NCBI RefSeq assembly: GCF_000701445.1 | Contig: NZ_JNIX01000013.1 | Coordinates: 186,001 to 250,000, forward strand | Source: Brevundimonas bacteroides DSM 4726 | GTDB lineage: Bacteria; Pseudomonadota; Alphaproteobacteria; Caulobacterales; Caulobacteraceae | Direction of reading: 5' to 3' | DNA: 64,000 bases | Shown: piece after piece, positions 33,709-43,179 of the stretch | Layout of the letters: each line of letters opens with the position of its first letter | Numbering within the stretch: the first letter of the stretch is position 1 | Made by a program: the position numbers and the translations under genes | Notes under the pieces: model-generated | Databases searched by the model: none | The model's input: the letters and a program-made list of their open reading frames with translations, nothing else | Told to the model about the DNA's origin: nothing

Positions 33709-36384
33709 ATGCGTCTTGTCAATCTTCTTCGCACCACCGCTTCGGCCGGTGCGGTCGCCGCCGTCGCCTTCGGCTTCGGTGGGGCCGCCCAGGCCCAGGA
33801 CGGCGATCAGGCCGCCACCGTCGACGACATCATCGTCACCGCCCAGAAGCGCGAGCAGAGCCTTCAGGACGTGCCGATCGTGGTCACCAGCCTGTCGTCC
33901 GAGGCGCTGGAAGACGCCGGCGTGCGCGACATCAAGGACCTGCAGATCCTGACGCCCGGCCTGACCGTCACCTCGACCTCGACCGAAGCCTCGACCACCG
34001 CCCGCATTCGCGGCGTCGGCACCGTCGGCGACAACCCCGGCCTGGAGAGCTCGGTGGGCGTGGTGATCGACGGCGTCTATCGCTCGCGCAACTCGGTCGG
34101 CTTCGGCGACCTGGGCGAACTGGAACGCATCGAGGTCTTGAAGGGCCCGCAGGGCACCCTGTTCGGCAAGAACACCTCGGCCGGCGTCATCAACATTCTG
34201 ACCGCCCGCCCGGAGTTCGAGCCCGAGTTCAACGGCGAGGTCACGCTCGGCAACTACACCCACTACGGCGTGGCCGCCTCTGTCACCGGGCCGATCAGCG
34301 ACACCCTGGCCTTCCGCCTGTACGGCGCGACCCGAGGCCGCGAAGGCTTCTATGACGTCGACACCGGCGACGGCCCGCGCACCGAGACCGACGACAACAA
34401 CCAGAACTTCTACACCGTGCGCGGCCAGCTGCTGTGGCTGCCGTCGGACAACGCCTCGTTCCGGTTCATTGCAGACTATTCGCAGCGCGACGAATACTGC
34501 TGCACGGGCGTGAACGTGCGCGTCGGCTCGACCTATCCCTTCGTCGACCTGTTGTCGAACGGCACGGGCCAGCGTCCGCCCGCGGCGGGCTTCGGCGAGC
34601 TGCCCTTCTCGCGGACGGCCTTCGCCAACCGCTCGACCGACCAGTCGATCACCGACATGGGCCTGTCGCTGGAAGGCAACATCGACCTGTCGGCCTTCGG
34701 CGGCTCGACCCTGACCACCATCACCTCGTGGCGCGACTGGGAGACCGTCAACGGCCAGGACGCCGACTTCTCGGGCGCCGACGTGGCCTATCGTCTGCCG
34801 GACGGCGATTTCGGCTCGGCCATCGACAGCATCACCCAGGAAGTGCGTCTGGCCGGGGCTACGGATCGCCTTGACTGGCTGGTCGGCGTGTTCGCTACGC
34901 GCGAGAACGTCGACCGCAACGACAGCTTCTACCTCGGTGCCGACTATGCCCCGCTGCTGTCGCTGGCCCTGACCGCCAGCCTGAATGCATCTGTTCCGTC
35001 CTTCCAGATCAGCCCGACCAGCATCGGCTGCTTCACACGCACGGCCCAAACGGCGGCGGGCCTGCAGCAGTGCCTGGCCAGCGGCGGCACCGGCAACCTG
35101 CCGGTCGGCCCCGGCGGCGCGCTGGTCAACGTGCCGACCGCCGTGGGCAGCGGACCAGCCTTCACCGTCGGCCAGTCGCTGGAAGACCGCTACTCACAGC
35201 GGTCGGACTCCTTCGCCATCTTCACCAACAACACCTTCAGCGTCACCGATCAGTTCGACATCACCGTGGGCCTGCGCTGGACTTGGGACGAGAAGGAACT
35301 GACCGGCACCCAGCAGAACGTCGGCACGTCCTCGGCGACCTGCGGGGCGGGCCTGGCCAATTTCCCCGCAATCACGGCGGGCCTGGGCGGCGGCGCCTCG
35401 GGCCAGGCAGCGGCCGGCGGCATCGTCGCCCGTCTATGCCTGCCTTGGACCAACCCCTTCTTCGCCAACCGCGCGGTGTCGGAAACCGTCGACGACACCA
35501 ACTTCTCGGGCACGGTCAAGGCGTCCTACCGCCTGAACGACTCGGTGCTGGTCTATGGTTCCTATGCCCGGGGCTACAAGGCTTTCGGGTTCAACCAGGA
35601 CCGCGTCCAGGGCACGGTTCCGCCGACGCCGAACGCCTCGCTGTTCTTCCCGTCGGAGGAGGTCGACAGCTATGAGCTCGGCATCAAGACCACGCTGTTC
35701 AACCGCACCATGCTGCTGAACGCGACCTACTTCGACCAGACCTTCACCGACTTCCAGCTCAACACCTTCCTCGGCACGGCCTTCGTGGTCGAATCGATCC
35801 CTGAGCTGACGTCGCGCGGCGTCGATGCCGACTTCCTGTGGTTCACCCCGATCGAGGGGCTGAGCCTCTCGGGCGGCATCACCTACACCGACGCCCAGTA
35901 CAGCCGCTTTACGGCCGCCCAGTTGGTCAACCCCGGAAGCTTCCCGCAGCTGTCGCTGCTGCCGGGTGCGCGCCCCTCGTTCGCGCCGGAATGGTCCTAT
36001 GTCGGGTCGATCAACTTCGACCGTCCGATCGGCAACGGCCTGGAGCTCGGCTTCAGTCTGTCGGGCAAGTACCAGACCGAGTACAACACCGGCTCCGACC
36101 TGCTGCCCTTCAAGGCCCAGGACGGCTTCGGCGTGCTGAACGGCCGCGTATCGATCGGCGCCGAGGATGACCGCTGGACCCTGGAAGCCTGGGCCCAGAA
36201 CCTGACGGACGAGGAATACGTCCAGGTCGCCTACAACGCCTTCCTGCAGGGCAACGCCTTCCCCAACACCACGACCCCGCAGGCCAACGGCACCTTCTAC
36301 AACCCGGCGACCGACAGCCAGACGATCAACGCCTTCCTGGGCGCCCCGCGCACCTACGGCCTGACGCTGCGCGTCCGCTACTAG
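33709..36384 (+). CDS. TonB-dependent outer-membrane receptor
   Basis: An 891-residue receptor with a signal peptide (MRLVNLLRTTASAGAVAAVA, cleavage near AQAQ). A TonB-box-like region is DDIIVTAQKREQSLQDVPI, the plug contains ELERIEVLKGPQGTLFGKNT and SAGVINILTARPEF, and a 22-strand barrel ends LTLRVRY with a terminal aromatic. The plug sequence belongs to the large alphaproteobacterial group that imports plant or aromatic compounds, iron chelates or vitamins; the ligand is not evident. An ATG 18 bases upstream is an alternative start. A strong terminator follows. Confidence 0.93.
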   Translation: MRLVNLLRTTASAGAVAAVAFGFGGAAQAQDGDQAATVDDIIVTAQKREQSLQDVPIVVTSLSSEALEDAGVRDIKDLQILTPGLTVTSTSTEASTTARIRGVGTVGDNPGLESSVGVVIDGVYRSRNSVGFGDLGELERIEVLKGPQGTLFGKNTSAGVINILTARPEFEPEFNGEVTLGNYTHYGVAASVTGPISDTLAFRLYGATRGREGFYDVDTGDGPRTETDDNNQNFYTVRGQLLWLPSDNASFRFIADYSQRDEYCCTGVNVRVGSTYPFVDLLSNGTGQRPPAAGFGELPFSRTAFANRSTDQSITDMGLSLEGNIDLSAFGGSTLTTITSWRDWETVNGQDADFSGADVAYRLPDGDFGSAIDSITQEVRLAGATDRLDWLVGVFATRENVDRNDSFYLGADYAPLLSLALTASLNASVPSFQISPTSIGCFTRTAQTAAGLQQCLASGGTGNLPVGPGGALVNVPTAVGSGPAFTVGQSLEDRYSQRSDSFAIFTNNTFSVTDQFDITVGLRWTWDEKELTGTQQNVGTSSATCGAGLANFPAITAGLGGGASGQAAAGGIVARLCLPWTNPFFANRAVSETVDDTNFSGTVKASYRLNDSVLVYGSYARGYKAFGFNQDRVQGTVPPTPNASLFFPSEEVDSYELGIKTTLFNRTMLLNATYFDQTFTDFQLNTFLGTAFVVESIPELTSRGVDADFLWFTPIEGLSLSGGITYTDAQYSRFTAAQLVNPGSFPQLSLLPGARPSFAPEWSYVGSINFDRPIGNGLELGFSLSGKYQTEYNTGSDLLPFKAQDGFGVLNGRVSIGAEDDRWTLEAWAQNLTDEEYVQVAYNAFLQGNAFPNTTTPQANGTFYNPATDSQTINAFLGAPRTYGLTLRVRY

Positions 36385-36408
36385 GACCAGGCCGCCGTCG
36401 AAACGAGG

Positions 36409-36441
36409 AACCGGCCGGGGGCGACCCCGGCCGGTTTTCGT
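36409..36441 (+). terminator. Rho-independent terminator after the TonB receptor
   Basis: AACCGGCCGGGG (36409-36420) and CCCCGGCCGGTT (36425-36436) form a perfect 12-bp stem with a GCGA loop, followed by a T-rich tail (TTCGTTT). It lies 24 bases after the receptor stop. Confidence 0.93.
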
Positions 36442-36512
36442 TTGGCGGCTCGATTGACACAGGGGTCGAAGCACCCGCCCTTGCGAGCATCAGTAAGCGT
36501 ATCGGAGGGCGC

Positions 36513-36908
36513 ATGGCCCGACTTCATCGCGTGCTCTATGCGAGCACCGCCACGGGCACGACCGACAGCCTTCTCGGCGTGGCCACCATCCTGGGCGAAT
36601 CCCAGCGCAACAACGCCCAGCGCGACCTGACCGGCGCTCTGGCGGCGCACCGCGGGCGCTTCATCCAGGTTATCGAAGGCCCCAAGGACGCGATCGACGG
36701 ACTGCTGGAGCGTCTGGAGCGCGATCCCCGCCATCGGGACATCCGGGTGCTGGAAAGGGCGTCGGTCGAGCGCCGCAGCTTCGAAGACTGGTCGATGGCC
36801 AGCGCCAAGGTCACGCCGGCCGTCGCGCCGCTGCTGGACCGGGTGATCGATGGGCTGGACGCCTGCCCCCAGGAGACCATCGAGGCGCTTCGGGCCGCGG
36901 CCGCCTGA
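36513..36908 (+). CDS. BLUF-domain blue-light photoreceptor
   Basis: A 131-residue protein made of a single BLUF domain and a short helical tail. The flavin-site residues are all present: Tyr9 in RVLYAST, Asn33/Asn34 in QRNNAQRDLTGAL, Gln52 in RFIQVIEGP, and Trp93 and Met95 in FEDWSMAS. Such short BLUF proteins bind FAD and signal by protein contact, as no output domain is fused. In Alphaproteobacteria they regulate photostress, surface attachment or motility. No partner gene is obvious next to it. Confidence 0.92.
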   Translation: MARLHRVLYASTATGTTDSLLGVATILGESQRNNAQRDLTGALAAHRGRFIQVIEGPKDAIDGLLERLERDPRHRDIRVLERASVERRSFEDWSMASAKVTPAVAPLLDRVIDGLDACPQETIEALRAAAA

Positions 36909-36965
36909 GCCGTCTCGCGCATGCCCGGTCCGGGTGTTAGGAGCGGGCGAACGAAAGGCCCGACC

Positions 36966-37967
36966 ATGCACCTCGCCCGCTTTCCCCGCGTCCGCCTCGC
37001 GCACCTGCCGACGCCGCTGGAGCCCTTGCCCCGGCTATCGGAGACGCTGGGGGTCGATCTCTGGATCAAGCGCGACGACTGCACGGGCCTGGCGGGCGGG
37101 GGCAACAAGACGCGCAAGCTTGAGTTCCTGCTGGGCGAGGCCTTCGAACAGGACGCCGACACCCTGGTGACCCAGGGCGCGGTCCAGTCCAATCACGTCC
37201 GCCAGACTGCGGCGGCCGCCTCCGCTCGTGGCCTGAAGTGCGAGGTGATCCTGGAGGAGCGCACGGGGTCCAGGGCCGTCGACTACACCCGAAACGGCAA
37301 CGTCCTGCTGGACCGGCTGTTCGGGGCGGGCGTGCGTTCCGTTCCGGGCGGTTCGGACATGCCTGCGGAGCTGGAAAAGACAGCGGCCGAGGTGCGGGCC
37401 CGCGGCGGACGGCCTTATGTCATCCCGGGCGGCGGCTCCAACCCGGTCGGCGCTCTGGGCTATGTCGACTGCGCGCGCGAGATCGTAGTGCAGGCCGACG
37501 AGCTGGATCTGAAGGTCGACCGGATCGTCACGGCGACGGGCAGCGCGGGCACCCACGCGGGGCTGGTCGCCGGGCTGGCGGTGATGGGGGCGGACATTCC
37601 GGTGCTCGGCATCGGCGTGCGGGCGCCCAAGGAGAAGCAGGAGGCCAACGTCCTGAAGCTGGCCGAGGAAACGGCGGCGCTGCTCGGCCGGCCGGGCTGC
37701 GTGACGGCGGACATGGTGGTCGCCGACTGCGACTATGTGGGGGCGGGCTATGGCCTGATCGACCAGGGGGTGGCCGACGCCCTGATGTTGGCGGCGCGGA
37801 CGGACGGCATCGTGCTGGACCCCGTCTATTCTGCCAAGGCGATGAAAGGCCTGATCGCGCTCGCCAAGACTGGGCGGTTTGAGGGCGAGCGGGTTGTGTT
37901 CCTGCACACCGGCGGGGCGCAGGGCATCTTCGGCTATCAGGGCGAACTGGAGCCGATGTTCGCATGA
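36966..37967 (+). CDS. dcyD: D-cysteine desulfhydrase / ACC deaminase-family enzyme
   Basis: A 333-residue fold-type II PLP enzyme. The PLP lysine is in [13 protein letters not shown], the phosphate-binding loop is [14 protein letters not shown], and [17 protein letters not shown] is typical of D-cysteine desulfhydrase and ACC deaminase. DcyD releases pyruvate, ammonia and sulfide from D-cysteine. Distinguishing DcyD from ACC deaminase needs active-site residues that I cannot settle, but the adjacent racemase favours D-amino-acid metabolism. Its stop overlaps the racemase start (ATGA). Confidence 0.82.
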   Translation: MHLARFPRVRLAHLPTPLEPLPRLSETLGVDLWIKRDDCTGLAGGGNKTRKLEFLLGEAFEQDADTLVTQGAVQSNHVRQTAAAASARGLKCEVILEERTGSRAVDYTRNGNVLLDRLFGAGVRSVPGGSDMPAELEKTAAEVRARGGRPYVIPGGGSNPVGALGYVDCAREIVVQADELDLKVDRIVTATGSAGTHAGLVAGLAVMGADIPVLGIGVRAPKEKQEANVLKLAEETAALLGRPGCVTADMVVADCDYVGAGYGLIDQGVADALMLAARTDGIVLDPVYSAKAMKGLIALAKTGRFEGERVVFLHTGGAQGIFGYQGELEPMFA

Positions 37968-38629
37968 CGAAGGTGCTGGGCGTGCTCGGCGGCATGGGGC
38001 CGGCGGCGACGGTGGCGTTCCTGGCGCGGGTGCAAACCCTGACCCCGGCTCAGGGCGACGCCGACCACATCCGGGTGGTCATGGACATGAACCCCCAGGT
38101 CCCGGACCGGAACACCCGGCCGGGCGAGGCCGAAGCCGAACTGGCGGCCATGGCGACGCGGTTGAAGGCGGCGGGGGCCGAAGTCCTGGCCATGCCGTGC
38201 AACACCGCTCACGCCCAGAAGGCGGGGATTATGGCCGCGGGCCTGCCTTTCATTGACATGATCGCCGAGACGGTGGCCGCGGCGAAGGCCCATGACGCCG
38301 GGGCCATCGGCATCCTGGCCACGCCGGGTGGGGAGGCGCTCTATCGCGCCGCGCTCGGAGCGGAAGGCTTGCGGGCGGTCGTGCTCGGCGGCGAGGACCG
38401 CGACGCCTTCATGGCCTGCATCTATGCGGTGAAGCGGGGCGACGTCCGGCCAGAAAGACGGGCGGAAATGCGGCGGCTGGCCGAAACGCTGAACGCAGCG
38501 GGCGCGGATGCGGTCATTGCGGGGTGTACGGAGGTTCCCCTGCTGCTCGACGCGTCCGATGTCCCTGTTCCCCTTGTCGATTCCGCCGAGGTTCTGGCGC
38601 GGGCCTGCGTCGAGGTCTGCCGGGCCTGA
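37964..38629 (+). CDS. Aspartate/glutamate racemase family protein
   Basis: A 221-residue PLP-independent racemase with the two catalytic cysteines, [11 protein letters not shown] and [11 protein letters not shown], and the N-terminal [15 protein letters not shown]. This is the YgeA/aspartate racemase branch, which interconverts L- and D-aspartate or related amino acids. It is coupled by overlap to a D-cysteine desulfhydrase-like gene, so the pair probably handles D-amino acids made by or taken up from other bacteria. The exact substrate is not determined. Confidence 0.88.
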   Translation: MTKVLGVLGGMGPAATVAFLARVQTLTPAQGDADHIRVVMDMNPQVPDRNTRPGEAEAELAAMATRLKAAGAEVLAMPCNTAHAQKAGIMAAGLPFIDMIAETVAAAKAHDAGAIGILATPGGEALYRAALGAEGLRAVVLGGEDRDAFMACIYAVKRGDVRPERRAEMRRLAETLNAAGADAVIAGCTEVPLLLDASDVPVPLVDSAEVLARACVEVCRA

Positions 38630-38635
38630 CGTGAC

Positions 38636-38674
38636 AGACCGTTCCTGTCCGGAACAGCTGTGTTCGAACGGTCT
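38636..38674. promoter_or_regulatory. Multi-conformation dyad before phoX
   Basis: AGACCGTTC (38636-38644) pairs with GAACGGTCT (38666-38674). Inside it, GTTCC/GGAAC (38641-38645, 38651-38655) and GAACA/TGTTC (38652-38656, 38661-38665) are alternative, mutually exclusive pairings. It lies 7 bases after the racemase stop and about 90 bases before phoX. There is no T-run, so it is a poor terminator and may be a regulatory structure or operator. Confidence 0.45.
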
Positions 38675-38764
38675 TGTGCTCGCCGTCAAACGGTAAAGCG
38701 GCCGACACGTCCCCCTCAAGAACTCGCGATACCGGTGTCCTCCTGAACCCTGGGGGAGGCTGCC

Positions 38765-41224
38765 ATGACCGAACTGAAACGCGCCGGAACGCACGACGAC
38801 GGCGACGTCTGCGTCAACTTCTCGTCCAATCCGCACATCGACGACATCATCTCGGCGCGCAACTCGCGGCGTCAGGTGCTGGGCGGCATGGTCGCGGTGG
38901 CCGGCCTGTTCGGTCTGTCGGCCTGTGACAGCGACGATGGTGGCCAGACGCAGTCGAACGCCTCGGTTTCGGCGGGTGCCGCGGCTACGACGAGCACCGG
39001 CAAGAACGTGACCCTGATGGGCACGGCGACCAACGCCACGGGCGTGCTGTGGACACAGGTCTCGGGGCCGACCGTGGTCCTGACCAACGCCAACTCCAAC
39101 AACGCCAGCTTCATCGCCCCGGCCGTGTCGGCTCCGACCCAGCTGGTCTTCGCATTCAATGCTCCGGGTTCGAACAACACGGTCGCCACCGCCAACACGA
39201 CGGTGACAGTCAATCCGGCGACGCTCGGCTTCGCGGCCCTGCCTAAACTGTTGAACGATGTGGTGACCGTGCCGGAAGGCTATTCGATCAGCGTCCTCTA
39301 TGCCCTGGGCGATCCGATCGCCCCGGGCGTGCCGGCCTTTGGCAATCAGGGCAATGACACCAACTTCGCTCAGCGCGCCGGCGACCACCACGACGGCATG
39401 TATTATTTCGGCCTGAACGCCGCCGGCACGGGCCGCGACGACACGTCGAACACGCGCGGCATCCTCTGCATCAACCACGAGAACGTCACCGAGCAGTATC
39501 TGCACGCGGGCGGGACCCTGACCGTCGTCAACGGCGCCCGCACCGTCCAGGCCGAGGTCGATCGCGAGATCGAGGCCCACGGCGTGGGCATCATCGAGGT
39601 GGCGCGGGCCTCGACCGGGACATGGGCCTACAACCAGGCCTCGACCTTCAACCGCCGCATCACGCCCAACACGCCGATGCAGTTGAACGGCCCCGTGCGG
39701 GGCGACGCCAAGGTCCGCACCCTGTTCTCTCCCACCGGCGTCGCCGGCCGCGGCACGGTCAACAACTGCGCCAACGGCTATGCAGCCTGGGGCACCTACC
39801 TGACGTGCGAGGAGAACTGGGCCGGGTATTTCAACCGGGCGGCGGGCGATAACGCCTTGCGTCCGGCCAAGGAAGGCCAGGCGTTCGCCCGCTACGGCGT
39901 GGCCGGCGGGCCGGTCGCCGGATTGAACTGGGGCACCTTCGTTTCGTCCGATCCGGCCGAGACCAAGTACCGCAAGTGGAACGCCTCGGTCCTGGCGGGT
40001 GACGCTACGGGCGATTTCCGCAATGAACCCAACCAGTACGGCTGGATCGTCGAGATCGACCCCTATGACCCCGCCTCGACGCCGCGCAAGCGCACGGCGC
40101 TCGGCCGCATGGCGCACGAAGGCGCCTGGCCGGCGAACTTCGTCGCCGGTCGTCCGCCGGTCTATTACATGGGCGACGACTCGCGCGGCGAGTACTTCTT
40201 CAAGTTCGTCTCGGCGACCAACTGGGATCCGGCGGATGCTCAGCGCGCGGATCGCCTCGCTGTCGGCGACAAGTATCTGGACAACGGCACCCTCTATGTC
40301 GCGCGCTTCGATGCGACGGGCCAGGGCGCGTGGCTGCCGCTGGTGTTCGGCCAGAACGGTCTGAATGCGTCAAACGCCCTCTACAGCTTCGACAACCAGG
40401 CCGACGTCCTGATCCACGCCCGTCTGGCGGCCGACGCGGTCGGCGGCACCAAGATGGACCGTCCGGAGTGGGCGGGCGTCAACCCGGTCAACGGCGAGGT
40501 CTATCTGACCCTGACCAACGGCAACGCCACGTCGCGGCCTCTGAACGGCACCGACGCGGCCAACCCGCGCCACTACAACGACCCCCGCACGACGGGCGCG
40601 GCCCAACGCGGCAACCCGAACGGCCACATCATCCGTCTGCGCGAGACAGGCGATAACGCCACGGCCCTGACCTTCCAGTGGGACATCTATCTGTTCGGCG
40701 CCGGGTCGGACCTGGACCCGGCCAATATCAACCTGTCGGGGCTGGACGCGACCAACGACTTCGCCAGCCCGGACGGTCTGTGGTTCTCTCGCCCGTCCAA
40801 CCCGTCGGGCCAGATCAACCCGCTGCTGTGGATCCAGACCGATGACGGGTCGTTCACGGACCAGACCAACAACCAGATGCTGCTGGCCCTGCCGGGCCGT
40901 GTTGGCGACGGCGGCGCGCGCGCCATCACCAACACCGACGCGAGCGGCGCGACCCGCCAGCAGGCGACCATCGTCGGCCGAGCGCCCGGCCTGAACCTGA
41001 AGCGCTTCCTGGTCGGTCCCCGGAACGCCGAGATCACCGGCATCGACTCCACCCCGGATGGCCGCACGATCTTCGTCAACATCCAGCACCCCGGCGAGGG
41101 CGGCCCCACGGCGAACCCCTCGTCGAACTGGCCGACCAGCCAGTCGGGTCCGGGCAACAACGCCCGTCCGCGTTCGGCGACCATCGTGATCACCAAGAAC
41201 GACGGCGGCGTGGTCGGTCTCTAA
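38765..41224 (+). CDS. phoX: PhoX-family alkaline phosphatase with an extra N-terminal Ig-like domain
   Basis: An 819-residue exported phosphatase. The Tat-type signal (NSRRQVLGGMVAVAGLFGL) ends in a lipobox-like LSAC, so it may be a Tat lipoprotein. Residues about 65-150 (TLMGTATNATGVLWTQVSGP, TNANSNNASFIAP) form a PKD/REJ-like Ig domain. The PhoX catalytic part follows, with GVPAFGNQGNDTNFAQRAGD, HHDGMYYF, INHENVTEQY and FASPDGLWF. PhoX enzymes use calcium and iron and release phosphate from organic monoesters. The domain before the catalytic core is not part of the usual PhoX layout. A ribosome site GGGGGAGG precedes the ATG. Confidence 0.9.
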   Translation: MTELKRAGTHDDGDVCVNFSSNPHIDDIISARNSRRQVLGGMVAVAGLFGLSACDSDDGGQTQSNASVSAGAAATTSTGKNVTLMGTATNATGVLWTQVSGPTVVLTNANSNNASFIAPAVSAPTQLVFAFNAPGSNNTVATANTTVTVNPATLGFAALPKLLNDVVTVPEGYSISVLYALGDPIAPGVPAFGNQGNDTNFAQRAGDHHDGMYYFGLNAAGTGRDDTSNTRGILCINHENVTEQYLHAGGTLTVVNGARTVQAEVDREIEAHGVGIIEVARASTGTWAYNQASTFNRRITPNTPMQLNGPVRGDAKVRTLFSPTGVAGRGTVNNCANGYAAWGTYLTCEENWAGYFNRAAGDNALRPAKEGQAFARYGVAGGPVAGLNWGTFVSSDPAETKYRKWNASVLAGDATGDFRNEPNQYGWIVEIDPYDPASTPRKRTALGRMAHEGAWPANFVAGRPPVYYMGDDSRGEYFFKFVSATNWDPADAQRADRLAVGDKYLDNGTLYVARFDATGQGAWLPLVFGQNGLNASNALYSFDNQADVLIHARLAADAVGGTKMDRPEWAGVNPVNGEVYLTLTNGNATSRPLNGTDAANPRHYNDPRTTGAAQRGNPNGHIIRLRETGDNATALTFQWDIYLFGAGSDLDPANINLSGLDATNDFASPDGLWFSRPSNPSGQINPLLWIQTDDGSFTDQTNNQMLLALPGRVGDGGARAITNTDASGATRQQATIVGRAPGLNLKRFLVGPRNAEITGIDSTPDGRTIFVNIQHPGEGGPTANPSSNWPTSQSGPGNNARPRSATIVITKNDGGVVGL

Positions 41225-41251
41225 GACGACCCCAGACGATTTGAAGGGGAG

Positions 41252-41283
41252 GGGCGCGTCGGCCACGGCGCGCCCTTTCTCTT
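41252..41283 (+). terminator. Terminator after phoX
   Basis: GGGCGCG (41252-41258) pairs with CGCGCCC (41269-41275) over a 10-base loop, followed by a pyrimidine-rich tail TTTCTCTT. It lies 28 bases after the phoX stop and before the nucleoside hydrolase gene. Confidence 0.75.
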
Positions 41284-41316
41284 GCCCCGCCTGCGCGACC
41301 CCGCCATTCAGGGTCC

Positions 41317-42255
41317 GTGCAAAGACAAAGCCTCATCATCGATTGCGACCCGGGCGTGGATGACGCCGTGGGACTGCTCCTCGCCTTCGCCTCGCCGGAA
41401 CTGGACTTGCTGGCGGTGACCACGGTGGCGGGCAATGTCTCGCTGGAGCGCACGACCCGCAACGCCCGCATCCTGCGCCAGATCGCAGGGCGGGAGGACG
41501 TGCCTGTCTTCGCCGGGGCGGAGCGGCCGTTGCGGCGCGATCCTGCCGACGCTGGAGACTTTCACGGGGCCGAGGGACTGGGCGGGCTGGAGACGTTCGA
41601 GCCGGATGCACCCGCCGCGCCCGAAGTGGCGGCTCACGCGATCGTCGAGGCGGTGATGTCGCGCCCGGCCGGGTCGGTCGCGCTGGCCGTCATGGGCCCG
41701 ATGACCAATCTGGCGCTGGCGCTGCGGGCCGAGCCTGCCTTGGCCGAACGGCTGGGGCCGGTCGTAATCATGGGCGGGGCGCGGTCTGAGGGCGGCAACA
41801 TCACGGCCTCGGCGGAATACAACATCTGGGCCGATCCGGACGCGGCGGCCCAGGTGTTCGCCAGCGACTGCCGCATCACCGTGCTGGGTCTGGACGCGAC
41901 CCATCAGGTTCGGGCGACGGCGGATCGGATCGCGGCCATCCAGGCCTTGCCCGGCTTCTGCGCGCGGACGGCGGCGGCGCTGCTGCGGTTCTCGCAGGAC
42001 GTCGAGCGCCGGATCGTCGGCTGGGACTGGGCGCCGCTGCACGACCCCTGCACCATCGCCTGGCTGCTGAAACCCGAACTGTTCCGGGCCGTGCCGTGCC
42101 GGATCGAGGTCGAGACCGAAAGCGATCTGACCCGCGGCCATACCGCGGTGGAGTTGCGGGTCGATGCGGCCAGCGCCCGGCATCACTGGGTGGCCGAGGC
42201 CGATGCCCAAGGGGTTTTCGACCTGATTGCCGAGCGGTTGGAGCGGTTGCCATGA
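41317..42255 (+). CDS. Inosine/uridine-preferring nucleoside hydrolase
   Basis: A 312-residue nucleoside hydrolase with the calcium-binding motif IIDCDPGVDDAVGLLLAF near the N-terminus, VMGPMTNLALAL, VIMGGAR and EYNIWADPDAA further on, and the late HDPCTIAWLL. It splits ribonucleosides to base and ribose in the cytoplasm. The start is GTG. The gene overlaps the ribokinase start (ATGA), so the freed ribose can be phosphorylated immediately. Base preference (purine versus pyrimidine) is not determined. Confidence 0.92.
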   Translation: MQRQSLIIDCDPGVDDAVGLLLAFASPELDLLAVTTVAGNVSLERTTRNARILRQIAGREDVPVFAGAERPLRRDPADAGDFHGAEGLGGLETFEPDAPAAPEVAAHAIVEAVMSRPAGSVALAVMGPMTNLALALRAEPALAERLGPVVIMGGARSEGGNITASAEYNIWADPDAAAQVFASDCRITVLGLDATHQVRATADRIAAIQALPGFCARTAAALLRFSQDVERRIVGWDWAPLHDPCTIAWLLKPELFRAVPCRIEVETESDLTRGHTAVELRVDAASARHHWVAEADAQGVFDLIAERLERLP

Positions 42256-43127
42256 CGCGGCTGACGGTCATCGGCTCGATCAACCTGGACCTCGTTGCCA
42301 CGGCGCCGCGTCTGCCCCTCGCGGGCGAGACCGTGACGGGGGCCGCGCTCGCGCGTCATCCCGGCGGCAAGGGCGCCAATCAGGCGCTGGCGGCAGCGCG
42401 GCTGGGGGGCGAGGTCGCCCTGATCGGGCAGATCGGCGATGATGCGATGGCGGACGAGGCTCTGGCTCTGCTGAGGGCCGGCGGCGTCGATTTGTCGGGC
42501 GTCGCGGTCGATCCGACCGCTCCGACAGGCGTGGCGCTGATTGCGGTCGATCCGTCGGGCGAGAACCAGATTGTGGTGGCGGCCGGGGCGAACCACGGCA
42601 TGACGCTCGACCAGCTTCCGGCAAGGGTCGAGGGACCGCTGATCGTTCAGCTCGAGCTGCCGATCCCCACGGTCGAGGCGGCGGTGGGTCGGGCTGCGGG
42701 CTTCGTCTGCGCCAACCTGGCCCCCGCCCAGCCGGTGTCGGAGGCCCTGGTGCGGCGCGCGGACCTGATCGTGGTCAATGAGGGCGAGGCCGCATTCTAC
42801 GGCGATGCCCTGCACGCGGGCGGCGGCCGGGTCGTGGTGACCCAAGGCGCGCGGGGCGCGGAAATGTATCAGCGCGGCCTCAGGCTGGCAGCGGCGACGC
42901 CGCCCGCCGTGACGGCCATCGATGCCACCGGGGCCGGCGACGCCTTCGTCGGGGCAATCACGGTGGCGCTGATCGAAGGCATGGACGCTGAGGCGGCGCT
43001 CTCGTTCGCCTGCGCCGCCGGAGCCCTGGCGGCCACGCGGGCGGGGGCGCAGCCGTCGCTGCCGGGCCGCGATGATGTCGAGCGCATCCTGGCGGCAGGC
43101 GAGCCAAGGCTTGGCGAACACGGTTGA
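42252..43127 (+). CDS. rbsK: Ribokinase
   Basis: A 291-residue PfkB-family sugar kinase with the two signatures GGKGANQALAAARLG (near residue 38) and AIDATGAGDAFVGAI (near residue 225, with the catalytic Asp). The N-terminus TVIGSINLDLVATAPRLP is typical of RbsK. It phosphorylates ribose to ribose 5-phosphate with ATP. Its start overlaps the stop of the nucleoside hydrolase, and the pair forms a nucleoside-salvage unit. No ribose transporter is adjacent, which supports ribose being produced inside the cell. Confidence 0.93.
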   Translation: MTRLTVIGSINLDLVATAPRLPLAGETVTGAALARHPGGKGANQALAAARLGGEVALIGQIGDDAMADEALALLRAGGVDLSGVAVDPTAPTGVALIAVDPSGENQIVVAAGANHGMTLDQLPARVEGPLIVQLELPIPTVEAAVGRAAGFVCANLAPAQPVSEALVRRADLIVVNEGEAAFYGDALHAGGGRVVVTQGARGAEMYQRGLRLAAATPPAVTAIDATGAGDAFVGAITVALIEGMDAEAALSFACAAGALAATRAGAQPSLPGRDDVERILAAGEPRLGEHG

Positions 43128-43179
43128 CGCGGCCTAGGGTCGGAGGCCGTCGGGGGGACGGTGCCATCTTGAGAGCGCC

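Noticed and set aside
38637..38674. A Pho box upstream of phoX
   Set aside because: CTGT repeats occur, but spaced 13 bases apart rather than 11 and without the CAT part of the consensus; the dyads fit better.
37937..40117. A 726-codon minus-strand open frame over the racemase and phoX
   Set aside because: Both sense genes have clear catalytic motifs; the antisense frame is a composition artefact.
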